The translations under genes were made by a program, and so were the position numbers. The notes under the pieces are model-generated. The model was not told the DNA's origin. It ran no database searches and saw nothing but the letters and a program-made list of their open reading frames with translations. From assembly GCF_000170895.1 (NCBI RefSeq), contig NZ_ABCS01000001.1, forward strand, positions 62,001 through 126,000: a stretch of DNA of 64,000 bases. Direction: 5' to 3'. The stretch's first letter is position 1, and every line of letters starts with the position of its first letter. This document shows positions 1 to 13,109 of this stretch, piece after piece. The DNA is from Plesiocystis pacifica SIR-1 (GTDB lineage Bacteria > Myxococcota_A > Polyangia > Nannocystales > Nannocystaceae).

Positions 1-1294
1 GGGATACCCGCGAGCGGGCGACGGCCCTGGTCGAGGCCATCGCCGACGACCCTCGACGGCAGGCCGCGCTCGAGGGTCACCGCGCGCGGGCCGGCCTGCC
101 GCCGCTCCCCGAGCTGCTCGAGCGCCCCGCGCTCAGCCGCGGTGAGCTGCGCAAGCTCGCGCTGCTGTGCGCCTTCGTCGAGGCCCCCGAGCTCTTGCTG
201 CTCGACGAGCCGACCCAGGACCTCGACGCCCGCGGGCTCGCGTGGTTGGGGCGAAGCCTCGCGCGCTGGCCCCACGCGCTGCTGGTCGCGTCCCACAGCC
301 CGCGCCTGCTCGCCGAGTTCAGGCACTTCTTCGTCGTCGCCGAGTCGGGCTGTCGCTACTTGCCCGGGCGCTTCGAGGCGGTCGCCGCGACGCTCGAGCG
401 CGAGGCCCTGCGCCGAGAGCAGCGCTACGTCGAGGGCCTCGCCAGGCTCGACCACGACGAGCGCCGCAACCGGCAGATCAACCAACGGCGCGCGCGCAAG
501 AAGAACCTCGGTCGGATCCACGAGCTCGGCCGCGGGACCCCGCGCTCGCGCCTCAACAAAAAGCGCAGCTACGCCCAGGAGAGTCAGGCCCGGGTCGCCA
601 AGATCCGCGCGCAGCGAATCGCGGGCTCGCGCGGCTGGACCCGGGCGATGCGGCGGGCGCTGCGGGTCGAGCTGCCCCTCGACGCCCTCGTCGCCGAGCT
701 CCCGCCGGACTCGGGGCAGCCCATGATCACCGCGTCTGGCCTGTCGCTTCGCCGCGACGGCCGAGCGTTGTTCGCGGGCCTCGACGTCGAGCTCGGGCGT
801 CGGCGAGTCGCGCTCACCGGCCCCAACGGCAGCGGCAAGACCACGCTCTCGAGGGTCTTGCTCGGCGAGCTCGCGCCCGACTCTGGGGTCGTCGAATTGC
901 GCCGCGACGAGGCCATCGGCGTGATCGCCCAGGGCGCGAGCAACTGGCTCGACGCGCGCAGCTTGCTCGAGCGCCTCGCCGAGGACCACGGCCTCGACCG
1001 CGCGGCCCAGCTGCTCGTCGCCCATCGCTTCCCCCTCGCCCTCGCCGAGCGGGCGCTGCGGGAGCTCAGCCCCGGGAGCGGGTCCGGGCGGCGCTGATCT
1101 GCCTCTACCGCCGCCGGCCACCGGTCGAGCTCCTGGTCCTCGACGAGCCGACGCTCAGCCTCGACTTCGTCGGCCTCGCCGCGCTGACCAAGGCGCTGCA
1201 GGCCTGGCCGGGCGGGTTGCTCGTCGCCAGCCACGACGCCGACTTCCTGGCCGCGGTCGGCTTCGACGAGGCGATCGAGCTGTCCTCGAGCTAG
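1..1294 (+). pseudogene. ABC-F family ATPase, 5'-truncated by window edge and frameshifted
   Basis: The window opens inside this gene; it is open in frame from base 3. The first nucleotide-binding domain is seen only from its signature (LSRGELRK) and Walker B (LLLLDEPT, about 137-212). An Arg/Lys-rich linker follows, then a second domain with Walker A GPNGSGKTT (818-846) and Walker B LLVLDEPT (about 1129-1152), ending at TAG 1294. No membrane segments, so this is the soluble ABC-F class (ribosome-associated ATPases, including antibiotic-protection proteins) rather than a transporter. The frame breaks at the GGG run 1074-1076, exactly in the second signature: one extra G would restore LSPGERVRAAL, whereas the given sequence hits TGA at 1095-1097. 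This may be a true mutation or a one-base sequence error. Family call firm, integrity uncertain. Confidence 0.8.
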
Positions 1295-1307
1295 GCCGGC
1301 AGCCCGC

Positions 1308-1418
1308 TCACGGCGGCATGCAAAGGCCGAAGTCCGGGTTGCAGTACAGGTTGCCGTGGCAGTCCGTCGTGCAGGTGCAGTCCTCGCGCTCTCGCGCCGC
1401 GAGATCATCCTGGCGAGA
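1308..1418 (-). pseudogene. Remnant of a Cys-rich secreted protein (C-terminal end only)
   Basis: Downstream of the ABC-F gene, the minus strand carries 36 open codons closed by TGA (1308-1310). The last 25 or so read like the end of a Cys-rich extracellular protein, with spaced Cys in EDCTCTTDCHGN and YCNPDFGLCMPP. No start codon (ATG, GTG or TTG) occurs upstream before a stop at 1419-1421, so nothing complete can be made. I read it as the decayed 3' end of a surface protein gene, of the kind common in this genome. It is short, so chance cannot be fully excluded, although five Cys in 20 codons is unusual for random GC-rich DNA. Confidence 0.35.
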
Positions 1419-1521
1419 TCACCCATTCGAGCGAGAGTGAACACACGGGGTCAGGGCGGCGTTAGTTGCGCGTCGCTGTTAATTGGCCAACAGAGCTTGT
1501 CTCGCCAGCCTCTTCGTGGCA

Positions 1522-1559
1522 ATCATCAGGATATCCGTTCATCCTGATGATCGGATATC
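1522..1559. promoter_or_regulatory. Two interleaved inverted repeats upstream of the ArsR-type regulator (probable operator)
   Basis: An 11-bp perfect inverted repeat (ATCATCAGGAT, 1522-1532, and ATCCTGATGAT, 1541-1551) is interleaved with an 8-bp perfect one (GATATCCG, 1530-1537, and CGGATATC, 1552-1559). The block ends one base before the first plausible ATG of the regulator gene. Size and position fit a homodimeric winged-helix repressor site controlling the regulator-metH operon. Binding by the neighbouring protein is inferred. Confidence 0.65.
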
Positions 1560-1560
1560 G

Positions 1561-2501
1561 ATGCCCGCCATGCCCGACCTCAGCCAGACGGTGGACCTGC
1601 TGTCCGTGCTCGCGGACCCGACTCGGGTGCGCCTGCTGGCGTTGCTGGACGAGGAGCTGAGCGTCGCCGAGCTGACCCGGGCGACGGACCTGCCCCAGTC
1701 CCGGGTGTCCAACCACCTGCGCAAGCTCAAGGACGCGCGCCTGGTTCGGGATCGGCGGGAGGGCTCGTCGAGCTACTACTCCCTCGATCTGGCCCAGGTG
1801 GACGACGCGGCCCGGTCGATGTGGAAGCTCGTTCACGACGGCCTCGACGACGCGCAGCTGGCTCAGGATCAGCGCCGCCGCGCCGCGGCCCTGGCCGCGC
1901 GGAGCTCTCGCTTGCCCTGGCCCGACGAGGTCGCCGGGCAGATGGAGCGCCACTACTCGCCCGGTCGGACCTGGGAGGCTACGACCCGCGCGCTGCTGGG
2001 GTTCATGGCCCTCGGGGAGGTCCTCGACGTGGGCTCGGGCGACGGCGTCAACGCCGAGCTGCTCGCCCCCCACGCGCGCCGTGTGACCTGCCTCGACTCC
2101 AGCGAGCGGGTGCTCGAGGCGGCCAAAAAACGCCTGGAGCACGTGCCCAACGTCAGCTTTTGCATGGGCGACATGCACGCGCTGCCCATGGCCGAGCACG
2201 CCTTCGACGCGGTCTTGCTGCTCCACGTGCTCACCTACTCGCTGGCTCCCGAGGAGGCCATCGCCGAAGCCACGCGTGTGCTTCGTCCCGGCGGCGCCCT
2301 CGCGCTCGTGACCCTCGCGGAGCACGAGCACGACACCATCGCGCGGGCTTACGACCACGTGAACCACGGCTTTGAGGTCGAGGTCCTGGAGGTCATGATG
2401 CGCCGCGCTGGCCTGCAGGTCGAGCAGTGCGCCTTGAGCTCGCGAGAGCGCCGCAAACCTTACTTCCAAGTCATTACCGCCTTCGCTCGAAAGCCATCAT
2501 C

Positions 2502-2505
<4 letters not shown>
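1561..2505 (+). CDS. ArsR-family regulator fused to a SAM-dependent methyltransferase-like domain (SahR-like)
   Basis: The N-terminal 90 residues are an ArsR winged helix ([16 protein letters not shown], then recognition helix [13 protein letters not shown]). The C-terminal 190 residues are a class I methyltransferase fold with SAM-binding motif DVGSGDG and LRPGG. Such ArsR-methyltransferase fusions next to metH are known as regulators of the methionine/SAM cycle; SahR is the characterised example and senses S-adenosylhomocysteine. Here the gene is translationally coupled to metH (TGA 2503-2505 overlaps GTG 2502-2504), which supports that role. The open frame extends to 1483, but that would place the start upstream of and through the operator. 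ATG 1561 or ATG 1570 is likelier; 1570 would be leaderless behind TATCGA. Effector and DNA target are inferred. Confidence 0.85.
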
Positions 2506-6257
<3,752 letters not shown>

Positions 6258-6296
6258 TACCGCGTGTCAGGCCCAATCTTCTGACGCGCGAGTGTC

Positions 6297-7163
6297 TCAG
6301 CACGCCTTGGGCTGCTGCGCGGCGAGGGCGGGCGCGATGAAGCGAAAGCCCAGGTAGTGGCTGCGGTTGTCCGGGTGGTGCCAGTAACGAAAGGCCGCCC
6401 GGCAGTAGCGAGCCGCGGCGTGCCAGCAGCCCCCGCGGCTGCATCGCTTGATCCCGCGGGTGCCGATGGGGTCGAACACGGGCTGCTCGTCGACGGTGTA
6501 GCGGCGCCGCCCGTCGGCGCACCACTCCCACACGTTGCCGAGCATGTCGTGCAGGCCCCAGGCGTTGGGGCGCTTGAGGCCGACGACCCGCGTGCCCGCC
6601 CGGGTGTGCGGGTGCTGCATCTGCGGCCACTCGCTGGAGTCGTAGCCCTCGTCGAGGTCAAAGCCGACGCCGCTGTTGCCCGCGTACCAGGCGATGGCGT
6701 CGAGGACGGGGGCGTCGCACAGGCCGCGCAGCTCGACGGGCCCGGCGTGGGTCGCCGTGGTGCTCCCGGCCCGGCAGGCGTACTCCCACTGGGCCTCGGT
6801 GGGCAGCGCGAGCCCGGGGAGGCGGGGGGCGAGCGCGCTCAGGAAGGCCTGGGCGTCGTGCCAGGACACGTTCTCGACGGGGCGCTCGGGGCTCGGGTAG
6901 CGGCTGGGGTTGTCGCCCATGACGGCTCGCCACAGCGCCTGGGTGCACGGCGTCTGGGCCATCCAAAAGCCGCGGCTGAGCGCGACGGGGTGGGCGGGGC
7001 CTTCGCGCTCGAGGCGGCCGGGCTCGTCCGCCGGTGAGCCCATGACGAAGGCGCCCGGGGGGATCCAGCGCATGCAGGTCTCGATCCCCTCGACGCGAAA
7101 GCGGGCCCAGCGACCGTGCGTGTCGTGTCCGCTGGCGTGGGCCCAGGCTGGGGTGACGCTCAT
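6297..7163 (-). CDS. SUMF1/formylglycine-generating-enzyme-like domain protein
   Basis: A 288-residue protein made almost wholly of the FGE-sulfatase (SUMF1) fold: FVMGSPADEP near the N-terminus, PVENVSWHDAQAF, LPTEAQWEYACRAG, GNVWEWC and the terminal YLGFRF. Genuine formylglycine-generating enzymes carry two active-site Cys spaced CxxxxC; here the stretch RGGCWHAAARYC keeps only the second at the expected place, so sulfatase activation is unlikely. The wider family includes proteins of unknown or other oxidative function, often in myxobacterial kinase or surface systems. ATGA overlap (7160-7163) with the upstream lipoprotein gene shows co-expression. It has no signal peptide. Confidence 0.85.
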   Translation of the reverse strand: MSVTPAWAHASGHDTHGRWARFRVEGIETCMRWIPPGAFVMGSPADEPGRLEREGPAHPVALSRGFWMAQTPCTQALWRAVMGDNPSRYPSPERPVENVSWHDAQAFLSALAPRLPGLALPTEAQWEYACRAGSTTATHAGPVELRGLCDAPVLDAIAWYAGNSGVGFDLDEGYDSSEWPQMQHPHTRAGTRVVGLKRPNAWGLHDMLGNVWEWCADGRRRYTVDEQPVFDPIGTRGIKRCSRGGCWHAAARYCRAAFRYWHHPDNRSHYLGFRFIAPALAAQQPKAC

Positions 7164-8239
7164 GGGGCCGCGGGCGGGGTCGGCCCGGCCTCGGCTTCAG
7201 CCGCTGGGGCGCTTTCGCTGGGGGCAGCCGGAGCTGGCTCGGCCGGCGGCGTCGCCCCCTCGGGGACCATCGGCGGCGCGACCACGTCGAGCCACAGGTG
7301 GTGCAGCTGCGTGTCCGTGAACTGCTCGACCGCGAGCTCGCCGAAGGTCATGCCCTCCTTGGGCCGGTACTTGGCCTGAGGATCCAGAGCCACGGGCACG
7401 GCGGCGGTCCGCCCCTTGGGCGGCTCGAAGCCCATGGTCATGGCGTAGAGCAGGGTCATGATCTCGTCGCGCTTGGTGCAGTTGCAGTGCTCGAGGGCGG
7501 CGGCGCTGGCCTTGGCCAGGTGGGCGCAGCGCTCGTCCTGGCCGACCATGGCGAGGGTCTGGAAGGCGCCGCCGAGCTCCTGGCACTCGGCCCCGTGCTG
7601 CTTGATGAGCTGGCCCGTGAGCATCAGGCGCTTGCTGGGGTCGCCGGGGGTCTGGGCGGTGAGGGTCTCGAGCAGCTCGGGCAGGCGCGGCTGCGGCACG
7701 GGGGTGTCCTCGGTGACCTGGACGAGGAAGCGGACCTCCTTGCGGCCCTTGGCCGAGAGCCCGCGCTGGAGCTCGGCGACGGCGCTCACGGGCACGTCCG
7801 CGGCCACGGCGATGGCCAGCTCGCCGGGCTCGGGCACGCGCCGGGGCGGGTCGGCGAGCCAGTCCTGGATGGAGATGAACTTCTTGGCGCCCTGAGGATC
7901 GAGGAGCCCGCGCTTGGTCAACGTCATGATCGTCGACGTGGTCGGGTGGTAGCTGGGCCCAGCCCACGGGACCTTGGGGACGGCCACGGGCGGGATGCCG
8001 ATGTCGTAGTCGCAAAAGCGCTTCAGCTCGGCCTCGATGGGGCCGCGCTCGCACACGTTGGGGTCCACGGCGGCGCCCTCATCCGCCGCCGCCTTCGAGT
8101 CCTCCGCCGTCTTCGCGTCGCCCTCGGCCTTCCCGCTGGTGTCCGGCGGGGGCTCGCAGCCGAGCAGCGCCACCACGGTCAGCGCCGGGGCGAGGCGAGA
8201 CAAGAGACCGCGGGCTGCTGGATGCTCGAGGCGTCGCAC
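7160..8239 (-). CDS. Lipoprotein of unknown function
   Basis: Starts at GTG 8239 with a lipoprotein signal (lipobox LLGC, Cys28), followed by an Ala/Glu/Asp linker, a globular region of about 240 residues with several Cys (including CNCTKRDE), and a Pro/Ala-rich tail. I do not recognise the domain. It lies 19 bp after the FdhF-type gene and overlaps the SUMF1-domain gene by 4 bp, so the three genes form a minus-strand operon. A TACCCT box 8 nt before the GTG could give an internal leaderless start. The Cys residues and envelope location are compatible with a partner of a redox enzyme, but nothing shows this directly. Confidence 0.75.
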   Translation of the reverse strand: MRRLEHPAARGLLSRLAPALTVVALLGCEPPPDTSGKAEGDAKTAEDSKAAADEGAAVDPNVCERGPIEAELKRFCDYDIGIPPVAVPKVPWAGPSYHPTTSTIMTLTKRGLLDPQGAKKFISIQDWLADPPRRVPEPGELAIAVAADVPVSAVAELQRGLSAKGRKEVRFLVQVTEDTPVPQPRLPELLETLTAQTPGDPSKRLMLTGQLIKQHGAECQELGGAFQTLAMVGQDERCAHLAKASAAALEHCNCTKRDEIMTLLYAMTMGFEPPKGRTAAVPVALDPQAKYRPKEGMTFGELAVEQFTDTQLHHLWLDVVAPPMVPEGATPPAEPAPAAPSESAPAAEAEAGPTPPAAP

Positions 8240-8258
8240 GTCGGCGCAGGGTAGCGCA

Positions 8259-10760
8259 TCACCGGCGCAGGCGCTTGAGCGGCTTGCGCTCCGGCAGGGG
8301 GGCCGAGCGGGCGACGCGGACGCGGACGCGCTTGCTCGCGGGCGCCCCCGTGCTGGGGTCGCGGGCCTCGAGGGGCACGAGCACGTTGCCCTCGGGGTAG
8401 TAGGTCGCGCAGCAGCCGGCGGGGAGGTCGAAGGGCACGAGGATCCACCGCGGGGTGAAGCGCGTGCGGCCGGCGTAGTCCGAGCGCAGGTCGACCTGCT
8501 CGTAGGGCTCGAGCTCGAGGCGCTCGAGGTCGGCGAGGCTCACGAACACGAGGCGGCGGTAGCCCCGGATTCCACGCAGGCGGTCGCCCTTGCCGAACAG
8601 CGTGCTGTTGTGCTGATCATGGCTGCGGATCGTGGTCATCCACAGCTCGTCGTCGGCCAGGGGCGCGTCGGGCTCGGGGCGGGGCGGGGGCGCGAGCGAG
8701 AGGGTCCGCGCGGGGGCGCTGGGGCTCGCGTCGGCGCGCGGGCTGAGGGCGTCGATGTGCTCGCGCAGGCCGGCGTAGTCCGAGGCGAGCGCCGACCAGT
8801 CGAGGCCCGAGGCCGAAGACGCGGCGTCGTCCATGGCCGCGCCGATGCTGCACAGGATGTCGACCTCGGCCCGAAGCGTCGAGGCGATGGGGGCGACGAG
8901 GCCCGTGGACAGGCGGCGGTGACCGTCGAGGTCGTCGGCGCTGACGGGCCCGGCGGGGTCGCGCTCGGAGCGGCCGAGGCAGGGGAGGATCAGGGTGCGC
9001 TCGCCGGTGATCAGGTGCCCGCGGTTGAGGCTGGTGCTCAGGTGCACGCTGAGCTTGGTCTGGCGGATGGCCTCGGCGCAGCGGTGGCTGTCGGGGGCGG
9101 CGGCCTGGAGGTTGCCGCCGAGGTTGAACAGCACCTCGACCTCGCCGCGGTGCATCGCGTCGACGGCCTCGAGGCTCGAGTGGCCCGCGCTCGGATCGGG
9201 CGCGCGGAGTCCCAGGCGTCGCTCGAGGCCCTCGACGAAGGCGGCCGCCGGGGCGTGGTCGAGGCCGGCGCGCTTGCAGCCGACGACGTTGTGGTGGCCC
9301 AGCAGGGGCATGGGCCCGGCGTGCTCGCGACCTCCCGGGAGGTTGCCGCGCAGCGCCAGGAGCGAGAGCAGGGTCGAGACGGTCGCGCCCGCGTCGGGCT
9401 GCTGCACGAGCCCGGTACCCCAGGTGAACACCGCCGACTTGGCCGCGGCGTAGCGCTCCCCCAGGCTGCGCAGCTGCGCCTCGGGGACGCCGCTGGCGGC
9501 TTCGAGCTCGGACCAGCTGCGCCCGGCGATCTCGGCCTCGAGGGCGTCGAGGCCCTCGCAGCGGGCGTCGACGAAGGCGCGATCGATGGCGTCCTTCTCG
9601 AAGCAGACCTTGATGCAGGCCTCGAGCACGGCCCGGTCGCCGCCGACGCGGACCTGGAGGTGCGCGTCGGCGAGCCGCGGCGCGGGGCCAAACCAGTCGC
9701 TGCGCTCGCGCAGGTCCCGGTGGCGGAGCAGCCCCGACTCGCGCATCGGGTTGACGGCGACGATCGCCGCCCCGCGCTGCTTGGCCCGGCGCAGGCTCTG
9801 GAGCATGCGCGCGTGGGTGGTCCCGGGGTTGTGGCCGATGCACACGATGAGCGCCGCGCCCTCGAGGTCGGCGACGCTCGCCGTGCCCTGAACCAGGTCC
9901 AGACCCAGGCCCTCGCGCAGGGCGAGGGCGCTGGCGTCGTGGCACAGGTTGGAGGAGCTGGGCAGGTGGGGCGAGCCGGCGGCGCGGGCCAGCAGCTGGT
10001 AGGCGAAGGCGGCCTCGTTGGAGCTGCGCGCAGACCCGTAGAACACGGCGCGATCGCCATGACCCGCGTCGCGCAAGCGGGCGAGCTCGCGGCCGACGAG
10101 CGCGAAGGCTTCGTCCCAGGAGATGGGCGCGTAGCCTTCCTCGCCGGCCTCGTGGAGCAGCGGCTCGGTCAGGCGGCCCTGGGCGCCGAGCCAGTGATCG
10201 CTGCGCGCCGAGAGCTCGACGAGGGTGTAGCTGGCGAAGAACATCGCCGTCGCGCGGCGGGGGTTGAGGGAGTCGGCGAGCACCCGGGCGCCGGCCTCAC
10301 AGGTCGGGGCCCGGCTCTCGCCGCGGCGCTCGGCCTCGCCGACCGGCCACGCGCAGCCCGGGCACTGGGTGTGTCCCTCGGCGTTGGCGGTGCGCAGCAG
10401 CTGGAGGCCTCGGCGCACGCCGGCCTTGCCCAGGCTCTCCTCGAGGGCCCGGGACAGCGCCTTGGAGCCGCCCGCCTCCGGGGGGCGATCGACGGCCATG
10501 GGCGCCGTGATCACGGGGACGACGGGGGAGGGCAGGCGCGGGTCGAGGGCGGCTGACCCTTCGGTCGTCGACTCGGCGGTCGCCGACGCTTCGCTCGCCT
10601 CGCGCGTCGACTCTTCGGTCGTCGACTCCTCGGTCGCTGCCGAGGCCTCGGCGCGCTCGGGCGAGTCTCGCGTCGCGCTCGTGTCGGTCCGATCGGCGTC
10701 CAGCTCGGTGCTCGCGTCGTCCAAGGGGCGAATCCTGGCCGACGCGTGCGTGCGGATCAA
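8259..10760 (-). CDS. FdhF/YdeP-family molybdopterin oxidoreductase
   Basis: Catalytic-subunit homologue of formate dehydrogenase H in the YdeP branch: CPGCAWP near residue 131, HNPGTTHARM, NLPGGREHAGP, a second molybdopterin-binding domain, and a C-terminal molydopterin-dinucleotide-binding domain with IRSHDQHNSTLFG. YdeP proteins are cytoplasmic, bind bis-MGD and have been linked to acid resistance; the substrate is unsettled. The first 85 residues before the family core (MAVDRPPEAGG) are an odd S/T/E/A-rich tract. The 5'-most start is TTG 10760; ATG 10499 begins exactly at the core and may be the true start. It leads an operon with the lipoprotein and SUMF1-domain genes and diverges from the histidine kinase gene. 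Confidence 0.88.
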   Translation of the reverse strand: MIRTHASARIRPLDDASTELDADRTDTSATRDSPERAEASAATEESTTEESTREASEASATAESTTEGSAALDPRLPSPVVPVITAPMAVDRPPEAGGSKALSRALEESLGKAGVRRGLQLLRTANAEGHTQCPGCAWPVGEAERRGESRAPTCEAGARVLADSLNPRRATAMFFASYTLVELSARSDHWLGAQGRLTEPLLHEAGEEGYAPISWDEAFALVGRELARLRDAGHGDRAVFYGSARSSNEAAFAYQLLARAAGSPHLPSSSNLCHDASALALREGLGLDLVQGTASVADLEGAALIVCIGHNPGTTHARMLQSLRRAKQRGAAIVAVNPMRESGLLRHRDLRERSDWFGPAPRLADAHLQVRVGGDRAVLEACIKVCFEKDAIDRAFVDARCEGLDALEAEIAGRSWSELEAASGVPEAQLRSLGERYAAAKSAVFTWGTGLVQQPDAGATVSTLLSLLALRGNLPGGREHAGPMPLLGHHNVVGCKRAGLDHAPAAAFVEGLERRLGLRAPDPSAGHSSLEAVDAMHRGEVEVLFNLGGNLQAAAPDSHRCAEAIRQTKLSVHLSTSLNRGHLITGERTLILPCLGRSERDPAGPVSADDLDGHRRLSTGLVAPIASTLRAEVDILCSIGAAMDDAASSASGLDWSALASDYAGLREHIDALSPRADASPSAPARTLSLAPPPRPEPDAPLADDELWMTTIRSHDQHNSTLFGKGDRLRGIRGYRRLVFVSLADLERLELEPYEQVDLRSDYAGRTRFTPRWILVPFDLPAGCCATYYPEGNVLVPLEARDPSTGAPASKRVRVRVARSAPLPERKPLKRLRR

Positions 10761-10824
10761 GTCGGGCGAGGTTCGCCCTCACGCTGCGATACAGGCGCAG
10801 CTGGGAGCCCCGGTTGGGCTCCGC

Positions 10825-10830
10825 TACGGT
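10825..10830 (+). promoter_or_regulatory. -10 box of a leaderless promoter (hybrid kinase)
   Basis: TACGGT lies exactly 6 nt before GTG 10837, so transcription would begin at or next to the start codon. No clear -35 hexamer is visible. Confidence 0.5.
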
Positions 10831-10836
10831 AGCGAG

Positions 10837-12855
10837 GTGGTCGTCGTGAAGGAGACGGGGCATGCGTCGGGTCCAGCGGGCCGGGGTGGTCGAGGGGCTC
10901 CGGACGCGGCCTCGGTCTACGAGACCTGGCGGGGGCTCTACGAGGCCATGGGCGACGGGGTCGGCATCCTCGACCGCGAGGGGACCATCCTCGACGCCAA
11001 CGGGGCGCTGGTCGAGATGTTCGGCCACCCCAAGCACGAGCTCGTCGGGCGGCCCGGGCGGATGCTCGCCGACCCCGAGCGCTTCGACCTCGACGCGACC
11101 CGCGAGCGCCTGCGCCGGGCGTGGATGGGCAAGGCGCAGCGCTTCACGTGGTGGTGTCGGCGCAAGGACGGCGAGGCCTTCCCGACCGAGGTGACCCTCA
11201 ACAAGGGCCGCTTCTTCGGTCGCGACGTGGTCGTGGCCATGGCCCGCGACGTCAGCTTGCGCTTCGCCCGGCAGCGGGCCGTCGAGGCCTCGGAGGCCCG
11301 CTACCGCGCGACCTTCGAGGTCGCCCGCGACGGCCTGGTGATCGTCGACGCCGCCAGCCTCGAGGTCCGCAGCGCCAACGCCCGGGCCGTCGACATCCTC
11401 GTCGGCGCGCAGGGGGACGCGTCGAGCTCGGGGGCGCGCTTTGGCCTCGAGGGCGAGGGCCTGGTCCGCCTGCTGCGTGGCTACGGCGTGACCGAGACCG
11501 AAACCGAGACCGAGGCCGAGCTGCGCCGCACCCTCGGGTCGCTCGAGGACACGGGCGGCCACGCCAGCATGCCCGACTGGTGCGTGGTCCGCGAGGACGG
11601 CGCGCTGCGCTGGGTCGACCTCGACTTCGCCCGCTTCGACTCCCCGGGCTACCACCCCGTGCTCGGCCGCTCCCAGAGCCTCGTGCTCGTGGCCGTCCAC
11701 GACATCACCGAGCGCAAGCGTTCGGCGGAGGCCCTGCGCGCCTTCGAAGAGCGCGAGCGCGTGGCCGAGCGGCTGCGGGCCCTCGGCGAGCTCTCGGCCG
11801 GGGTCGCCCACAACTTCAACAACGCCCTGACCTCGATCCTCGCCCACGCGCAGATCCTCGTGCGCAGCCCCGCCGTGGCCGAGGACGTCCGCGAGGATCT
11901 GCAGGTCATCGAGCGCGTCGCTCGCGAGGCGGCGGTGACCGTGCGCCGGATCCAGAGCTTCGCCCGCAACCGCGACCCCGAGGCCCTCGAGCTCATCGAC
12001 TTCGGGGACGTGGTCGCCAACGCGGTCGCGCTGACCCGCCCGCGCTGGCAGCCCGGCGGCGGCGGGGGCAAGTGGCGCTTCGAGCTCGAGGCGCGCCCGC
12101 TCGAGGCCAACGCCAAGCTGCTGATCCACGGCAACGCCGCCGAGCTGTGCGAGGTCCTCGTCAACCTGATCCTCAACGGCCTCGACGCCATGCCCGAGGG
12201 CGGACGGATGTGGGTGCGCACCGGGGTCGAGGGCGATCGGGTCTACGCCGAGGTCGAGGACACGGGCTCGGGCATGGACGAGGAGACCCAGCGCCGCCTC
12301 TTCGACCCCTTCTTCTCGACCAAGGGGGCCAGCGGCATGGGCCTGGGCCTCTCGGTCAGCCACGGGATCGTCCGTCGGCACCGCGGGGAGATCTCGCTGG
12401 TCAGCGCGCCGGGGCAGGGGACGCGCTTTTCGGTGTGCTTGCCGCGGGTCGACGGGGAGCTCGACGAGGCCGAGGTCGAGGCCCTGCCGCGGGCGCGCCC
12501 GTCGACCATCCTCGTGGTCGACGACGATCCGACGGTGCGCCGGGCCGTGGGCCAGATGCTCGGCGAGCTCGGCCACGCGGTGGTCTCGGCCTGCGACGGG
12601 CGCGAGGCCCTCACCTGCCTCGACGCGCACCGAGAGGTCGGCCTGCTGCTGACGGACCTGGCCATGCCCGTGCTCGACGGCTCGGGGCTGCTGCGCGAGG
12701 TCGGTCGGCGATGGCCGCAGCTGCCGACGGTGCTGATGACGGGCTTGGCCGCCGAGGCCGATCCGCGGGCGGTCGAGGCCGCGGGCGCGCTGTTGCGCAA
12801 ACCGCTCGAGCTGGCCAGCCTCGAGCGGACCCTGGCCCGGCTGATCCCTGGTTGA
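10837..12855 (+). CDS. Hybrid sensor histidine kinase with two PAS domains and a receiver
   Basis: About 672 residues: two PAS domains (GVGILDREGTILDANG at about 35; ARDGLVIVDAASLEV at about 165), a HisKA dimerisation helix with phospho-acceptor His325 in GVAHNFNN, an HATPase_c domain with N box (VNLILNGLDAM) and G boxes (EDTGSGMD, GMGLGLS), and a C-terminal receiver with Asp607 in LLLTDLAMP. There is no transmembrane segment, so it is a cytoplasmic sensor. The HNFNN H-box is the type common in myxobacterial orphan kinases; no partner regulator is adjacent. GTG 10837 is chosen because TACGGT sits 6 nt upstream; GTG 10846 is an alternative. The longer open frame back to 10264 runs antisense through the FdhF gene and is not real. 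Confidence 0.92.
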   Translation: MVVVKETGHASGPAGRGGRGAPDAASVYETWRGLYEAMGDGVGILDREGTILDANGALVEMFGHPKHELVGRPGRMLADPERFDLDATRERLRRAWMGKAQRFTWWCRRKDGEAFPTEVTLNKGRFFGRDVVVAMARDVSLRFARQRAVEASEARYRATFEVARDGLVIVDAASLEVRSANARAVDILVGAQGDASSSGARFGLEGEGLVRLLRGYGVTETETETEAELRRTLGSLEDTGGHASMPDWCVVREDGALRWVDLDFARFDSPGYHPVLGRSQSLVLVAVHDITERKRSAEALRAFEERERVAERLRALGELSAGVAHNFNNALTSILAHAQILVRSPAVAEDVREDLQVIERVAREAAVTVRRIQSFARNRDPEALELIDFGDVVANAVALTRPRWQPGGGGGKWRFELEARPLEANAKLLIHGNAAELCEVLVNLILNGLDAMPEGGRMWVRTGVEGDRVYAEVEDTGSGMDEETQRRLFDPFFSTKGASGMGLGLSVSHGIVRRHRGEISLVSAPGQGTRFSVCLPRVDGELDEAEVEALPRARPSTILVVDDDPTVRRAVGQMLGELGHAVVSACDGREALTCLDAHREVGLLLTDLAMPVLDGSGLLREVGRRWPQLPTVLMTGLAAEADPRAVEAAGALLRKPLELASLERTLARLIPG

Positions 12856-12958
12856 GCGCGCGTTCGCAGCGTCTCGACCCAGATCGCACCGCCGCGTGTG
12901 GCGTTCTTGTCGCCACTCGAGTGCTCCCTCGCGCCTCACTAAGGAACAAAAACTCTGA

Positions 12959-12984
12959 TTCCTGTCGATTGCGCGCGACAGGAA
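12959..12984. repeat. 9-bp perfect inverted repeat in intergenic region
   Basis: TTCCTGTCG (12959-12967) and CGACAGGAA (12976-12984) flank an 8-nt loop in the 254-bp gap between the kinase and the vWA lipoprotein gene. No T-run follows, so it is not a standard terminator; it may be an operator for the downstream gene or a transcript hairpin. Confidence 0.45.
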
Positions 12985-13109
12985 AGGTTTGGGACGCCCC
13001 AAAGTCGATGGCGCGCGGGCGATCGATGGGGCATTCTGGAACGAGTGCCTCGGTCGGTGGTCCGAGCTTACGCCGTGGTCTGGGGCGGTGCGAAGGTGAA
13101 TCTCGGGTG

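Noticed and set aside
1483-1560. Upstream start for the ArsR-type gene
   Set aside because: Would translate through the operator repeats; family N-terminus begins at MPDLSQTVD.
6297-7163. True formylglycine-generating enzyme
   Set aside because: The first of the two active-site Cys is replaced (Ala at that position).
10264-10836. N-terminal extension of the histidine kinase frame
   Set aside because: Lies antisense over the FdhF gene and its promoter; PAS domain begins after 10837.
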